Source: Fen-183 sp036504335 (GTDB lineage: Bacteria > Acidobacteriota > Thermoanaerobaculia > UBA5066). From it: a stretch of 64,000 nucleotides of DNA. This document shows, one piece after another, positions 1 to 7,581 of this stretch. Where the stretch lies: positions 62,001 through 126,000 of the forward strand of contig DASXVJ010000001.1 in assembly GCA_036504335.1 (NCBI GenBank), written 5' to 3'. The notes under the pieces are model-generated. The model was not told the origin of the DNA. It searched no databases and saw nothing but the letters and a program-made list of their open reading frames with translations. The position numbers were made by a program, and so were the translations under genes. The number at the start of each line of letters is the position of its first letter. Positions within the stretch are counted from its first letter, which is position 1.

Positions 1-314
1 TCCTCGAGCTTCGCGAAGGCCCGCCACACGAAGACGCCTGCGTTGTTCACGACGACGTCGATGCGCTGCGTCGCCTCGAGCGTCTTCGCCACGAGGGCCT
101 CGACGGCCGCCCGGGACGTCACGTCCGTGGGGAGCGCCAGGGCGCGCCCGCCGCGGGAGCGGACCTCGGTCGCCGTTCGTTCGACTTCGTCGGCGGAGCG
201 CGACGCGAGGGCGACCGTCGCCCCTTCGCGCGCGAGGGCGAGGGCGATCGCGCGCCCGATCCCGCGCCCGGCGCCCGTCACGATCGCCGTCTGACCTTCG
301 AGAAAGAGGGGCAT
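1..314 (-). CDS. Short-chain dehydrogenase/reductase (SDR), C-terminal part outside the window
   Basis: Reading the minus strand from the ATG at 314 gives about 104 residues of a classical SDR. The Rossmann cofactor motif TGAGRGIG is at residues 13-20 and the structural motif NNAG at 90-93, with the usual acidic/VTS segment (TDVTS) between them. The family are NAD(P)-dependent cytoplasmic oxidoreductases; substrate cannot be told because the catalytic YxxxK and substrate loop lie beyond the window start. The gene is divergent from the esterase at 348 with 33 bases between the starts. The truncation is the window edge, not a broken gene. Confidence 0.9.
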   Translation of the reverse strand, partial: MPLFLEGQTAIVTGAGRGIGRAIALALAREGATVALASRSADEVERTATEVRSRGGRALALPTDVTSRAAVEALVAKTLEATQRIDVVVNNAGVFVWRAFAKLE

Positions 315-335
315 GGCGAAAGGTTAGCAGGCCCC

Positions 336-341
336 TAGAAT
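336..341 (+). promoter_or_regulatory. -10-like hexamer TAGAAT, probable leaderless promoter of the esterase
   Basis: TAGAAT ends six bases before the ATG at 348 and there is no purine-rich ribosome-binding site between. Transcription starting about seven bases after a -10 box would begin at the start codon. The same arrangement recurs at many starts in this window. Confidence 0.5.
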
Positions 342-347
342 CCGGTC

Positions 348-1223
348 ATGAGACGTCGTTTCGCGTGCGTGCTTCTCGCGCTTCTCGCCGCCGCCCCGGC
401 GGCGCGGGCCGCGCGGCGCGACGAACGCGTGCCCACGCGAAACATGCCGGGACCGGTCCCCGTCGCCGTCGCGACGCCGCCCTCGTACGACGCGGCGCCC
501 CTCCGCCGGTATCCGGTTCTCTACTTCCTCCACGACGGGCAGGGCGACGAGGCGGTGCTCTTCCGGCAGGGCGTGATGGACGCGCTCGACGCGGCGATGC
601 GCGCCGGGCGGATCCCCGAGATGATCGTCGTCTGTCCGCGCGGCTCCGGCACCTGGTGGGTGGACGCGCAGGGCGGAGCCCGCCGGATGGCCGCGTTCCT
701 CACGGACGACCTCGTCCCGTTCGTGGATCAGGCGTATCGCACGCGCGCCGTGCGCGCCGGCCGCCTCGTGGCGGGCATCTCGATGGGCGGCTACGGCGCC
801 CTGCGCTGGGCCCTCGAGAAGCCCGTGCTCTTCACCGCGGCGGGGGGCCTCTCGCCCGCGATCCAGCAGCTCTGCGTCCCCTCCGTCGCCGCGCTCCCTT
901 TCTTCCTCAGGCCGTCTCTCGAGGCCGTCTTCGGCGCGGATCCCGTGGCGAACGTCCTCCGCCGGAACGACCTCTACCAGATGCTCCTCGACGATCCCTC
1001 GCTCGCCGCGCGCGCCCCGTTTCTCCTCGTACGGTGCGGCACGGAGGACAAATACCGCCTGGCGGAGCTCGCGGGGTTCTTCGGCCGCTTCGCCTCCGCC
1101 GTCGGTGCGGCCCACGAGGTCCGGCTCGAAACCGGGGTTCACGACTGGCCGTACTGGAGACGCGTGTTTCCCGACTTCGCCGCCGCCCTCGCCGCGCGCC
1201 TGCCTTCCGGGGAGGGGCCGTGA
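348..1223 (+). CDS. Exported alpha/beta-hydrolase, putative esterase (esterase D / FrmB-like)
   Basis: 291 residues. The N-terminus is a signal peptide (RRR, hydrophobic core 6-18, AARA before about residue 22), so the enzyme should act outside the cytoplasm. The core is that of the putative-esterase Pfam family: a YFLHDG oxyanion strand near residues 59-64, nucleophile elbow GISMGG with Ser145, and likely acid Asp234 and base His265 (HDWPYW). Known members hydrolyse carboxyl esters, S-formylglutathione or act as mycolyltransferases; the substrate here is unknown. It overlaps the next gene (GTGA), so the two are probably co-translated. Confidence 0.85.
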   Translation: MRRRFACVLLALLAAAPAARAARRDERVPTRNMPGPVPVAVATPPSYDAAPLRRYPVLYFLHDGQGDEAVLFRQGVMDALDAAMRAGRIPEMIVVCPRGSGTWWVDAQGGARRMAAFLTDDLVPFVDQAYRTRAVRAGRLVAGISMGGYGALRWALEKPVLFTAAGGLSPAIQQLCVPSVAALPFFLRPSLEAVFGADPVANVLRRNDLYQMLLDDPSLAARAPFLLVRCGTEDKYRLAELAGFFGRFASAVGAAHEVRLETGVHDWPYWRRVFPDFAAALAARLPSGEGP

Positions 1224-1924
1224 GCGCCGCCCGCGAGCCGCGCCCGCGGCTCGTCCTCTTCGACATCGACGGGACGCTGCTCTCGGGCGGCCGGGCCGCG
1301 CGCACGGTCTTCGCCGGCGCGCTGACGGAAGTCTTCGGGACGTGCGGCGACGTCGAGACGTTCGCGTTCGAAGGCAAGCTCGACCCGATGATCGTGCGGG
1401 AGCTCCTCCTCGCCGCGGGCGTCCCGGAGGAGACCGTGCTGCGCCGGCGCGCCGAGGCGCTCGCGCTCTATCTCGACCGCCTCGAGGCGGCCCTCGCCGC
1501 GGAGCGGCCGGTCCTCAAGCCCGGCGCCCTTGCCGTCGTCGACGGCGTCGCGCGCTCCGGCTGCGCCGTTCCGGCCCTCCTGACGGGGAACGTGGAGCGC
1601 GGCGCGCACATCAAGCTCTCGGCCGTCGGCCTCTGGACCCGGTTCGCGTTCGGGGCGTTCGGCGACGAGGCGCCGCGCCGCGAGGATCTCGGCCCCGTGG
1701 CTCTCGAGAAGGCCCGCCGTCTCGGCCACGCGTTCACGGGATCCGACTGCGTCGTCGTCGGCGACGCGCCGCAGGACGTCGCGTGCGCCCTCGCGATCGG
1801 GGCGCGGATCGTCGCCGTCGCGACGGGCAAGACCCCCGCGGAGACGCTCGAGCGTGCCGGCGCCCACGTCGTCCTCCCCGACCTCTCCGACACGTCCCGC
1901 GCCCTGGAGGCCATCCTTGGTTGA
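1220..1924 (+). CDS. HAD-superfamily hydrolase (phosphoglycolate phosphatase-like)
   Basis: 234 residues from a GTG start that overlaps the esterase stop codon. HAD motif I is DIDGT with Asp15 (nucleophile) and Asp17 (general acid), followed by an alpha-helical C1 cap; motif II is TGN, and motif IV is GDAPQD with the magnesium-binding acids. Length and cap fit the Gph/PGMB group of small phosphatases, which remove phosphate from sugar phosphates or phosphoglycolate. The exact substrate cannot be inferred from the neighbours, which are an exported esterase and an exported protein of unknown function. Confidence 0.85.
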   Translation: MSAAREPRPRLVLFDIDGTLLSGGRAARTVFAGALTEVFGTCGDVETFAFEGKLDPMIVRELLLAAGVPEETVLRRRAEALALYLDRLEAALAAERPVLKPGALAVVDGVARSGCAVPALLTGNVERGAHIKLSAVGLWTRFAFGAFGDEAPRREDLGPVALEKARRLGHAFTGSDCVVVGDAPQDVACALAIGARIVAVATGKTPAETLERAGAHVVLPDLSDTSRALEAILG

Positions 1925-3056
1925 AGCCGGCGTCCGCCCTGCGGTTGCCGCCGCGCTCGTCCTCGCGGCCCTCGCCGCAACAGGGTGCGCGTTCGCCGCC
2001 GACACGGTTTCCGGCCCGCCGTTCGACCTCGCCGCGAAGACGCCGCACGAGATCGTCTTCACGATCGACACGCAGCCGGCCCGCGACGTGCTCGGCCTCC
2101 TCGCCGGCGCGCCCGGGCCGACGGCCGCGCTCCGGCGCCTGAAGTCGTCGGCGCACGCCACCGCGGCGATTCGCGGGCAGAACCTCTCGCCCGACGACTA
2201 CTACGGCAAGCTCGTCTCGGCGATCGCGGGGACTCCAGACCCGCTCTTCACGTCGTTCATCGGGACGAGCCCGGTCTTCACGGCGCTGCTCGACGAGATG
2301 GACGCCTCGGGCTCCGCGGCCGCCGCGCTCCTGGCGCGGCGGCTCGCGTCGCTCCTCCCCACGGGCACGCCGGTGAAGATGCACGTCGTCCTCGTGCCGT
2401 TCCTCGCGATCTCGGGGTTCGCCGAGATCGTCTCCGTGAGCGGCGACGGCGAGATCGTCATCTCGGCCGACCTCCCCCGCATCGTCAGCGGCGCCGCGGC
2501 GGCGCCGGCGCCTCGCGAGGCTCTCCTGAAGGTCCTGCGCGGCGCGGCGGCCGAGGCGTGGCGCGCCCTCTTCGAGGCGCACGTGCGGAAGGCGCCCGCC
2601 TGGCCGCCCGCGGGCGACAAGGCGCTCGACTTCGACGCGCTGCTCGCGCGCACCGTCGCCGAGGGCCCGGGCACGGTCTTCCTCGTGCCGGACGAGTTCT
2701 TCCCGCTCTCGCCTTTCCTCGAGGAGCCCATCGCGCGCAGCTTTTCGCGCTGGAACACGGCGGCGGATCTCCTCCTCGAGGGCAAGCTGAAGGAGGACAA
2801 GAGGCAGGAGCTCTTCCTGAACGCCGGCAAGGGCGACTTCTGGCAGCGCTACCCCGCGATCGTCGGCGCCCAGATGACGGACGGCGTCCTGCGCCTCGCG
2901 GGGCGCGAGAAGTTCCTCGAAGCGCTCGCCGCGGGCCCGCGCGCCGTCGCCGCGCTCTATGTTTCGGCGACGAAGGGCAAGGGCTACCCCGAGCTCAGCA
3001 AGCCGGTGAAGAAGGCCCTGGAGGTCAGATCGTCGGCAGGAGCGGGAAAGCCGTGA
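1917..3056 (+). CDS. Exported protein of unknown function
   Basis: 379 residues if translation begins at the TTG at 1917, which overlaps the end of the HAD gene by eight bases; this start places a hydrophobic segment (PAVAAALVLAALAATGCAFA) at the N-terminus, either a signal peptide cut after AFA or a lipoprotein signal with Cys about 24 in a weak lipobox. The rest is soluble, alpha-helix-rich with conserved-looking segments such as LSPDDYYGKL. I do not recognise the family; it has a loose resemblance to secreted putative-peptidase families, but no HExxH zinc motif is visible. The 3' end overlaps the convergent DUF971 gene by 32 bases. Confidence 0.6.
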   Translation: MVEAGVRPAVAAALVLAALAATGCAFAADTVSGPPFDLAAKTPHEIVFTIDTQPARDVLGLLAGAPGPTAALRRLKSSAHATAAIRGQNLSPDDYYGKLVSAIAGTPDPLFTSFIGTSPVFTALLDEMDASGSAAAALLARRLASLLPTGTPVKMHVVLVPFLAISGFAEIVSVSGDGEIVISADLPRIVSGAAAAPAPREALLKVLRGAAAEAWRALFEAHVRKAPAWPPAGDKALDFDALLARTVAEGPGTVFLVPDEFFPLSPFLEEPIARSFSRWNTAADLLLEGKLKEDKRQELFLNAGKGDFWQRYPAIVGAQMTDGVLRLAGREKFLEALAAGPRAVAALYVSATKGKGYPELSKPVKKALEVRSSAGAGKP

Positions 3057-3378
3057 CGGGCGGCAGGTCGGGCGGGTTCTCGCCCCAGGCCTTCAGCCGC
3101 GCATACGTGTACAGCCCGTCCGCGTGCCCGTCGCCCCAGAAGATCTGGAGCGCGTAGCCTCCGACCGCCGACGTCCCGCGCACGGCGTACGACTCCTGTG
3201 TGAGCGGCTTGGCGGGAGGCTTCGCGATCCGGCCGAGGAGATCCCCCTCTCCCTGGCACGAGGCGCACGGGCACAGCCGCCGAAGGTCGGCGAGCTTCAG
3301 GTACGTCTCGGCGCCGTCGGCCCACACGATCGCGAGCTCGTCGCCGAGGACCTGCACGTCTTTCGGAATCACGGCCAC
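3025..3378 (-). CDS. DUF971 / gamma-butyrobetaine hydroxylase-like N-terminal domain protein
   Basis: 117 residues from a GTG start. It has the stand-alone DUF971 (GBBH-like_N) pattern: an early strand followed by LKLADLRRLCPCASCQG (Cys pair CPCASC around residues 36-40) and the C-terminal YALQIFWGDGHADGLYTY signature, which is the hallmark of the family. Stand-alone members are small cytoplasmic proteins; some sit near Mrp/ApbC iron-sulfur genes and an iron-sulfur role is suspected but not shown. Start preferred because a TAGGAT hexamer sits six bases upstream. Confidence 0.85.
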   Translation of the reverse strand: MAVIPKDVQVLGDELAIVWADGAETYLKLADLRRLCPCASCQGEGDLLGRIAKPPAKPLTQESYAVRGTSAVGGYALQIFWGDGHADGLYTYARLKAWGENPPDLPPVTAFPLLPTI

Positions 3379-3384
3379 GGGAGG

Positions 3385-3390
3385 ATCCTA
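3385..3390 (-). promoter_or_regulatory. -10-like hexamer TAGGAT before the DUF971 gene
   Basis: On the minus strand TAGGAT is followed by CCTCCC and then the GTG start: six bases of spacing and no Shine-Dalgarno, consistent with a leaderless transcript. Confidence 0.45.
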
Positions 3391-3412
3391 ACCGGAACGC
3401 GGCGCCCGGGGA

Positions 3413-4687
3413 CTACTCGTAGCGCAGCGCGTCGATCGGGTTGAGGCGCGCGGCCTTCATCGCGGGGTAGATCCCGAAGAAGAGGCCGATCGACACCGAG
3501 ACTCCGAGGCCGAGGAGGATGCTCCAGAGCGGCGTCTCGGTCCTGAGGCTCGAGACGTTCTTGACGATGAGCGACGTCAGCATGCCGAGGACGACGCCGG
3601 CGGCGCCGCCGAGGGCCGTGAGCATCATCGCCTCGGTGAGGAACTGGAGCGAGATGTCGCGCCGGAGCGCTCCGACGGACTTCCGGAGCCCGATCTCCTT
3701 CGTCCGCTCCGTGACGGAGACGAGCATGATGTTCATGACGCCGACGCCGCCCACGAGGAGCGCGATCGCCGCGATGAGGACCATGACGCCCGAGATCGCG
3801 TTCGTCACCGCCTGCATCTGGGCCAGCATCTTCTCGGCGGTGAAGATCGCGAAGTCGTTCGGGGCGTTGAACGGCACCTTCCGGCGCGCGCGGAGCAGCG
3901 CCGTCCCCTCCTCGATGACCTTGTCCACGAGCTCGGGCGAGCGCGGGATCGTCGCGATGTGGATCGTGTCGTCGTGGGAGTTCTTCGTCTGGGGGAAGTG
4001 GCGATCGAACGTCGAGATCGGGATCACGACGATGTTGTCCGGCTGCCCGCCGAAGCCCGACGAGCCCTTCTTCTCGAACGTCCCGACGACCTGCACGCGC
4101 TTGCCGTTGATCGTGAGCGTCTGCCCGAGCGGGTCTTTGCCTTTCCAGAGCGACTCGACGACGTCCTGTCCGATGACCGCGACGTCCGTCGCATGCGTGA
4201 CGTCCGTCTCCGTGATGTTCCGACCGTCCTTGATCTCCCAGTTGTTGCAGATCGCGTAGCTCTGGTTCACGCCGCCGATCTGCGGCGAGTTCGCCTCGAC
4301 GCCGTTCGCCTTCACCGCCGACGGCGACCACATGTAGCGCTCGGGCGACACGGCGAGGATGGACGGGCACATCTCGAGGAGCGCCTGCGCGTCCTCCAGC
4401 GTGAGGTCCCGGCGCTTGCGCTCCTCTTCGGAGCGGTGTCCGGGGCCGAAGCGCGGCTCGAATTTCTGGAACTGGACGAGCGTCGTCCCGAAGGACGAGA
4501 ACGCTTCGGTCTGCGAGCGGTCGAAGCCCGTCACGAGCGAAACCATCCCGATGACGGTCCAGACGCCGATCACGATGCCGACCATCGTCAGAAACGCGCG
4601 GAGCTTGTGCGCGCGCAGCGCGATCACGGCGAACCGGAGGTTCTCCGCGAGGATGCGCCGGAACCCATCGAGAACGCGCGCGATCAT
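3413..4687 (-). CDS. ABC transporter permease, MacB/FtsX type (second copy)
   Basis: 424 residues. Architecture of MacB-type permeases: cytoplasmic start and TM1 (about residues 25-50, RAFLTMVGIVIGV), a long periplasmic MacB_PCD domain, then three C-terminal helices with the FtsX domain, including the ERTKEIGLRKSVGA coupling-helix motif that contacts the ATPase. No Walker motifs are present. The ATG at 4687 overlaps the stop of the upstream permease (ATGA), so the two are translationally coupled and probably form a heterodimer. Family role: mechanotransmission-driven export of small molecules or lipoproteins across the envelope. Confidence 0.9.
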   Translation of the reverse strand: MIARVLDGFRRILAENLRFAVIALRAHKLRAFLTMVGIVIGVWTVIGMVSLVTGFDRSQTEAFSSFGTTLVQFQKFEPRFGPGHRSEEERKRRDLTLEDAQALLEMCPSILAVSPERYMWSPSAVKANGVEANSPQIGGVNQSYAICNNWEIKDGRNITETDVTHATDVAVIGQDVVESLWKGKDPLGQTLTINGKRVQVVGTFEKKGSSGFGGQPDNIVVIPISTFDRHFPQTKNSHDDTIHIATIPRSPELVDKVIEEGTALLRARRKVPFNAPNDFAIFTAEKMLAQMQAVTNAISGVMVLIAAIALLVGGVGVMNIMLVSVTERTKEIGLRKSVGALRRDISLQFLTEAMMLTALGGAAGVVLGMLTSLIVKNVSSLRTETPLWSILLGLGVSVSIGLFFGIYPAMKAARLNPIDALRYE

Positions 4688-5904
4688 TCGAACCTCAGGG
4701 CTTCGATCGGCGTCAGGCGCGAGGCCTTGATCGCCGGGAAGACGCCCGCGATGACGCCCGTCAGCGTGGCGAGGACGAGACCCGAGATGACGAGACCGGG
4801 CGTCACGAGCGTCGGCAGCGGCGTGAACGCGTCCACGCAGATTGCGATGACCCAGCCGAAGAAGACGCCGAGGACGCCGCCTCCGAGCGCGAGGACCGCC
4901 GCCTCGAGAAGGAACTGGAAGAGGACGTCGCGCTTTCTCGCCCCGACGGCGAGGCGCAGCCCGATCTCCTTCGTCCGCTCGATCACCGAGACCAGCATGA
5001 TGTTCGCGATCACGATCGCGCCCACGACGAGCGAGATCCCGCTGATGAAGACGAGGAGCGCGAACGCGGCGGCCGTGATCGCCTTCCAGACGACCTGGAC
5101 CGCGTCCGCGTTCACGAACGAGATCGGGTCCGGCGCCTTCGGGTCCGTGTGCCTCAGCGCGCGGAAGATGGCCCTCATCTCGTCCATGGACGCCGGCACG
5201 CCCGGGACGCCGCCCTTCGCCTGGACGAGGATGTTGATGTTCCGGTGCGAGCCCCAGGCCTTGCACAGCGTCTCGCGCGGGATGTAGACGACGGTGTCCT
5301 GGCTCTGGCCGAGCACCGAGCCCTGCTTCGCGAGGACGCCGATGACCTGGAACGGAATTCCGTTCAGCGTGAACGTGCGGCCGAGCGGGTCGAGGCGCGG
5401 GAAGAGCTCGTCCTTGACGTCCGAGCCGATCACGGCGACGAACGAGCGGTGCTCGTTCTCCATCTCGGTGAAGTACCGCCCGGATTCGAGGTCGAGGTTC
5501 CGGATGTCGGCCATGTTCGCGGTCGTCCCGGAGATCTGGACGTCCGAGAGCTTGTGGCCCTCGTAGCGCGCGAGACGCGTCGTCCCGGAGGAGGCCCCGA
5601 TCTTCTCCGCGCTCTTCGCGAGGCGCATGACCTGCTCGACCTCGGACTTGTTGAGCGGCTTGCGCTTGAGCGCGGCGAGGAACTCCTCGCGCGACGTGAT
5701 GATTCCCCAGCGCGTGACGGCGTAGACGTCCGGCGAGAGGGAGAAGATCTTCGTCGCGACGTAGTTGTTGAGCCCCGAGATGACCGCCACGACGGCGATG
5801 ACGGTCATGACCCCGATGATGACGCCGAGGAGCGTCAGGAACGAGCGGAGCTTCTGCGCCGTGACCGCCTTCCAGGCGACGCGCAGGAGTTCCCCGAACA
5901 GCAT
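4684..5904 (-). CDS. ABC transporter permease, MacB/FtsX type (first copy)
   Basis: 406 residues with the same plan as its neighbour: TM1 near residues 20-42 (SFLTLLGVIIGVMTV), periplasmic MacB_PCD domain, and a C-terminal FtsX domain with ERTKEIGLRLAVGA before the last helices. The ATG at 5904 was chosen because it begins directly before the canonical LLRVAWKAVTAQKLRSFLT permease start and leaves seven bases to the upstream adaptor gene. Two diverged permeases in tandem suggest a heterodimer. No ATP-binding subunit is encoded next to them in this window. Confidence 0.9.
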   Translation of the reverse strand: MLFGELLRVAWKAVTAQKLRSFLTLLGVIIGVMTVIAVVAVISGLNNYVATKIFSLSPDVYAVTRWGIITSREEFLAALKRKPLNKSEVEQVMRLAKSAEKIGASSGTTRLARYEGHKLSDVQISGTTANMADIRNLDLESGRYFTEMENEHRSFVAVIGSDVKDELFPRLDPLGRTFTLNGIPFQVIGVLAKQGSVLGQSQDTVVYIPRETLCKAWGSHRNINILVQAKGGVPGVPASMDEMRAIFRALRHTDPKAPDPISFVNADAVQVVWKAITAAAFALLVFISGISLVVGAIVIANIMLVSVIERTKEIGLRLAVGARKRDVLFQFLLEAAVLALGGGVLGVFFGWVIAICVDAFTPLPTLVTPGLVISGLVLATLTGVIAGVFPAIKASRLTPIEALRFE

Positions 5905-5911
5905 CGCCGCC

Positions 5912-7237
5912 TCAGGACTTCTTGGCGGCGTCGGCCGCCGGCGCGGAGTTGTCGACCTTGACCTTGTCACCGATCTTGAGCTGCCGGAGCGCCTTGAACG
6001 GTCCCGTGACGATCTCGTCGCCCTCCGCGAGACCCTCGACGACCTCGGTCTGGAGGTCGGCGTTGATCCCGGTCTTGATCTTCCGGAACTCCACCGTGCC
6101 GGCCTTGGTGACGACGAAAACGCCCTCGACGTCCTTCTTCTTCTCCGCGGACCCCGCCGTCGCCGAAGCAGCCGGGGCCGCCGCCGTGGCCGCCGCGGCC
6201 GCGCCGGCGGCGGGCTTGTCGTCCTTCTTGCCGGGCTTGGCCCTCTCGAGCGATGCCGGGTCCGCGACGACGAGCGCCGGGATCGGGATCGCGAGCGCCG
6301 CCTCGCGGCGGTCCGTCTCGATCTTGCCGGACACCGAGAAGCCGGGCCGGATGTTCCCGGGCGGGTTCGCGACCTGGACCTTCACCTTGAAGTTCACGGC
6401 CGACGAGTCCGTGCCGAGGGCGGACTTCGTGATCGGGCTGCCGCCGATCTCCGTGACCTTGCCTTCGAACTTCTTGTCCGGGTACGCGTCGAACGTCAGC
6501 GTCGCCTTCTGGCCGAGCTTCACGTGCGGGACGTCGGTCTCGTCGACCTCCATCTCGCCCTCGACGATGGACATGTCCGAGACGGTCAGGAGGACGGTGC
6601 CGGGGTTGTTCATCGTGCCGACGATCGCGTTCTCGCCCTGCTCCACCGGCTTGGCCGTCACGACGCCGTCGATCGGCGACGTGAGCGTCGTCTTCCGGAG
6701 GCTGTCCTTGTTTCCCATGAGGTTCGCGCGCGCCTGCTCGATGCGGCGCTCGTCCGCGTTCTCGTTCGCCTTCGCCGAGTCGAGCGTGAGCTGGGCCTTC
6801 TGGAGGTTCTGCTCGGACTCGATCGAGGCCTTGAAGTTCTTCTTCGTGCGGTCGAGGTCCCGCTCGGCCTGCTCGCGCGCGAAACGGTCCGCCTCGCGCT
6901 GGGCGAAGAGCGCGTCGAGGCCGGCCTGCGTCGCCTGCGCGTTCGCGTCGTACTGGGCCTTGTCGATCTGGAGGAGGAGGTCGCCCTTCTTGACGTGGTC
7001 GCCCTCGACGACGGCGAGCGTCACGATCTGCCCCATCACCTGCGACGAAATGTCGACCTTCGTCTTGGCGCGGACGCGGCCGTTGCAGCTCACCGTCGAG
7101 ACGAGCGGCACTTTCCCGACCTTCGCGGTCGTGACCCGCACGGTGTTCTTGTCCTTGCGGGCGATCGACGCCCAGATGACGACGGCCAGGATCGCGACGA
7201 TCCCGATCCCGATCGCCGCCTTGATCCGCGTGCTCAT
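5912..7237 (-). CDS. Periplasmic adaptor / membrane fusion protein, MacA-HlyD type
   Basis: 441 residues. One N-terminal membrane anchor (about residues 5-25), then split biotinyl-lipoyl strands (VMGQIVTLAVVEGDHVKKGDLL), a long alpha-hairpin coiled coil (about 85-190), the second lipoyl half (TSPIDGVV) and beta-barrel domains. An Ala/Pro/Lys-rich low-complexity linker sits in the C-terminal third. Start chosen at 7237 because GGAAGGGAG lies a few bases upstream. It heads an operon with two MacB-type permeases and would link them to an outer-membrane channel, which is not encoded here. Confidence 0.9.
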   Translation of the reverse strand: MSTRIKAAIGIGIVAILAVVIWASIARKDKNTVRVTTAKVGKVPLVSTVSCNGRVRAKTKVDISSQVMGQIVTLAVVEGDHVKKGDLLLQIDKAQYDANAQATQAGLDALFAQREADRFAREQAERDLDRTKKNFKASIESEQNLQKAQLTLDSAKANENADERRIEQARANLMGNKDSLRKTTLTSPIDGVVTAKPVEQGENAIVGTMNNPGTVLLTVSDMSIVEGEMEVDETDVPHVKLGQKATLTFDAYPDKKFEGKVTEIGGSPITKSALGTDSSAVNFKVKVQVANPPGNIRPGFSVSGKIETDRREAALAIPIPALVVADPASLERAKPGKKDDKPAAGAAAAATAAAPAASATAGSAEKKKDVEGVFVVTKAGTVEFRKIKTGINADLQTEVVEGLAEGDEIVTGPFKALRQLKIGDKVKVDNSAPAADAAKKS

Positions 7238-7325
7238 GGAACGGCTCCCTTCCGGCGCAAATGCTGACTCCGTCACCTGTTACGGCGTTTCCGCCTCCGA
7301 GGTTTCAGGGCCGGGGGCGGAGAGG

Positions 7326-7419
7326 TGGCGGACAGGGGGGGATTCGAACCCCCGGTAAGGTTTTAAAGCCCTACGGCGGTTTAGCAAACCGCTGGTTTAA
7401 GCCACTCACCCACCTGTCC
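7326..7419 (-). tRNA. tRNA-Ser (anticodon GCU), CCA encoded
   Basis: On the minus strand GGACAGG at the 5' end pairs with CCTGTCC, followed by discriminator G and an encoded CCA (7326-7328). The anticodon stem GCGGT/ACCGC closes the loop TTGCTAA, giving GCU, which reads AGC/AGU. A long variable arm (type II tRNA) and GGTTCGAATCC T-arm are present, as expected for serine. Confidence 0.95.
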
Positions 7420-7439
7420 GTGGCGGCGCCGGGCCGCGA

Positions 7440-7445
7440 AGTCTA
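7440..7445 (-). promoter_or_regulatory. Probable -10 box TAGACT for tRNA-Ser(GCU)
   Basis: TAGACT on the minus strand, 20 bases upstream of the mature tRNA 5' end at 7419. The only AT-rich hexamer on that strand in the 62-base space between the divergent tRNAs. Confidence 0.4.
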
Positions 7446-7457
7446 GCAGGGAGAGGA

Positions 7458-7463
7458 GATAAT
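7458..7463 (+). promoter_or_regulatory. Probable -10 box GATAAT for tRNA-Ser(UGA)
   Basis: GATAAT on the plus strand, 18 bases before the tRNA 5' end at 7482, mirroring the spacing of the box for the divergent tRNA. Confidence 0.4.
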
Positions 7464-7481
7464 GGCTTTCCGCGCGTTTCC

Positions 7482-7570
<89 letters not shown>

Positions 7571-7581
7571 CCGCGTCCCCC

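Noticed and set aside
3025..3056. 32-bp convergent overlap of two genes, and another of exactly 32 bp at 20397-20428
   Set aside because: The equal length is most likely chance; convergent end overlaps are common in dense genomes.
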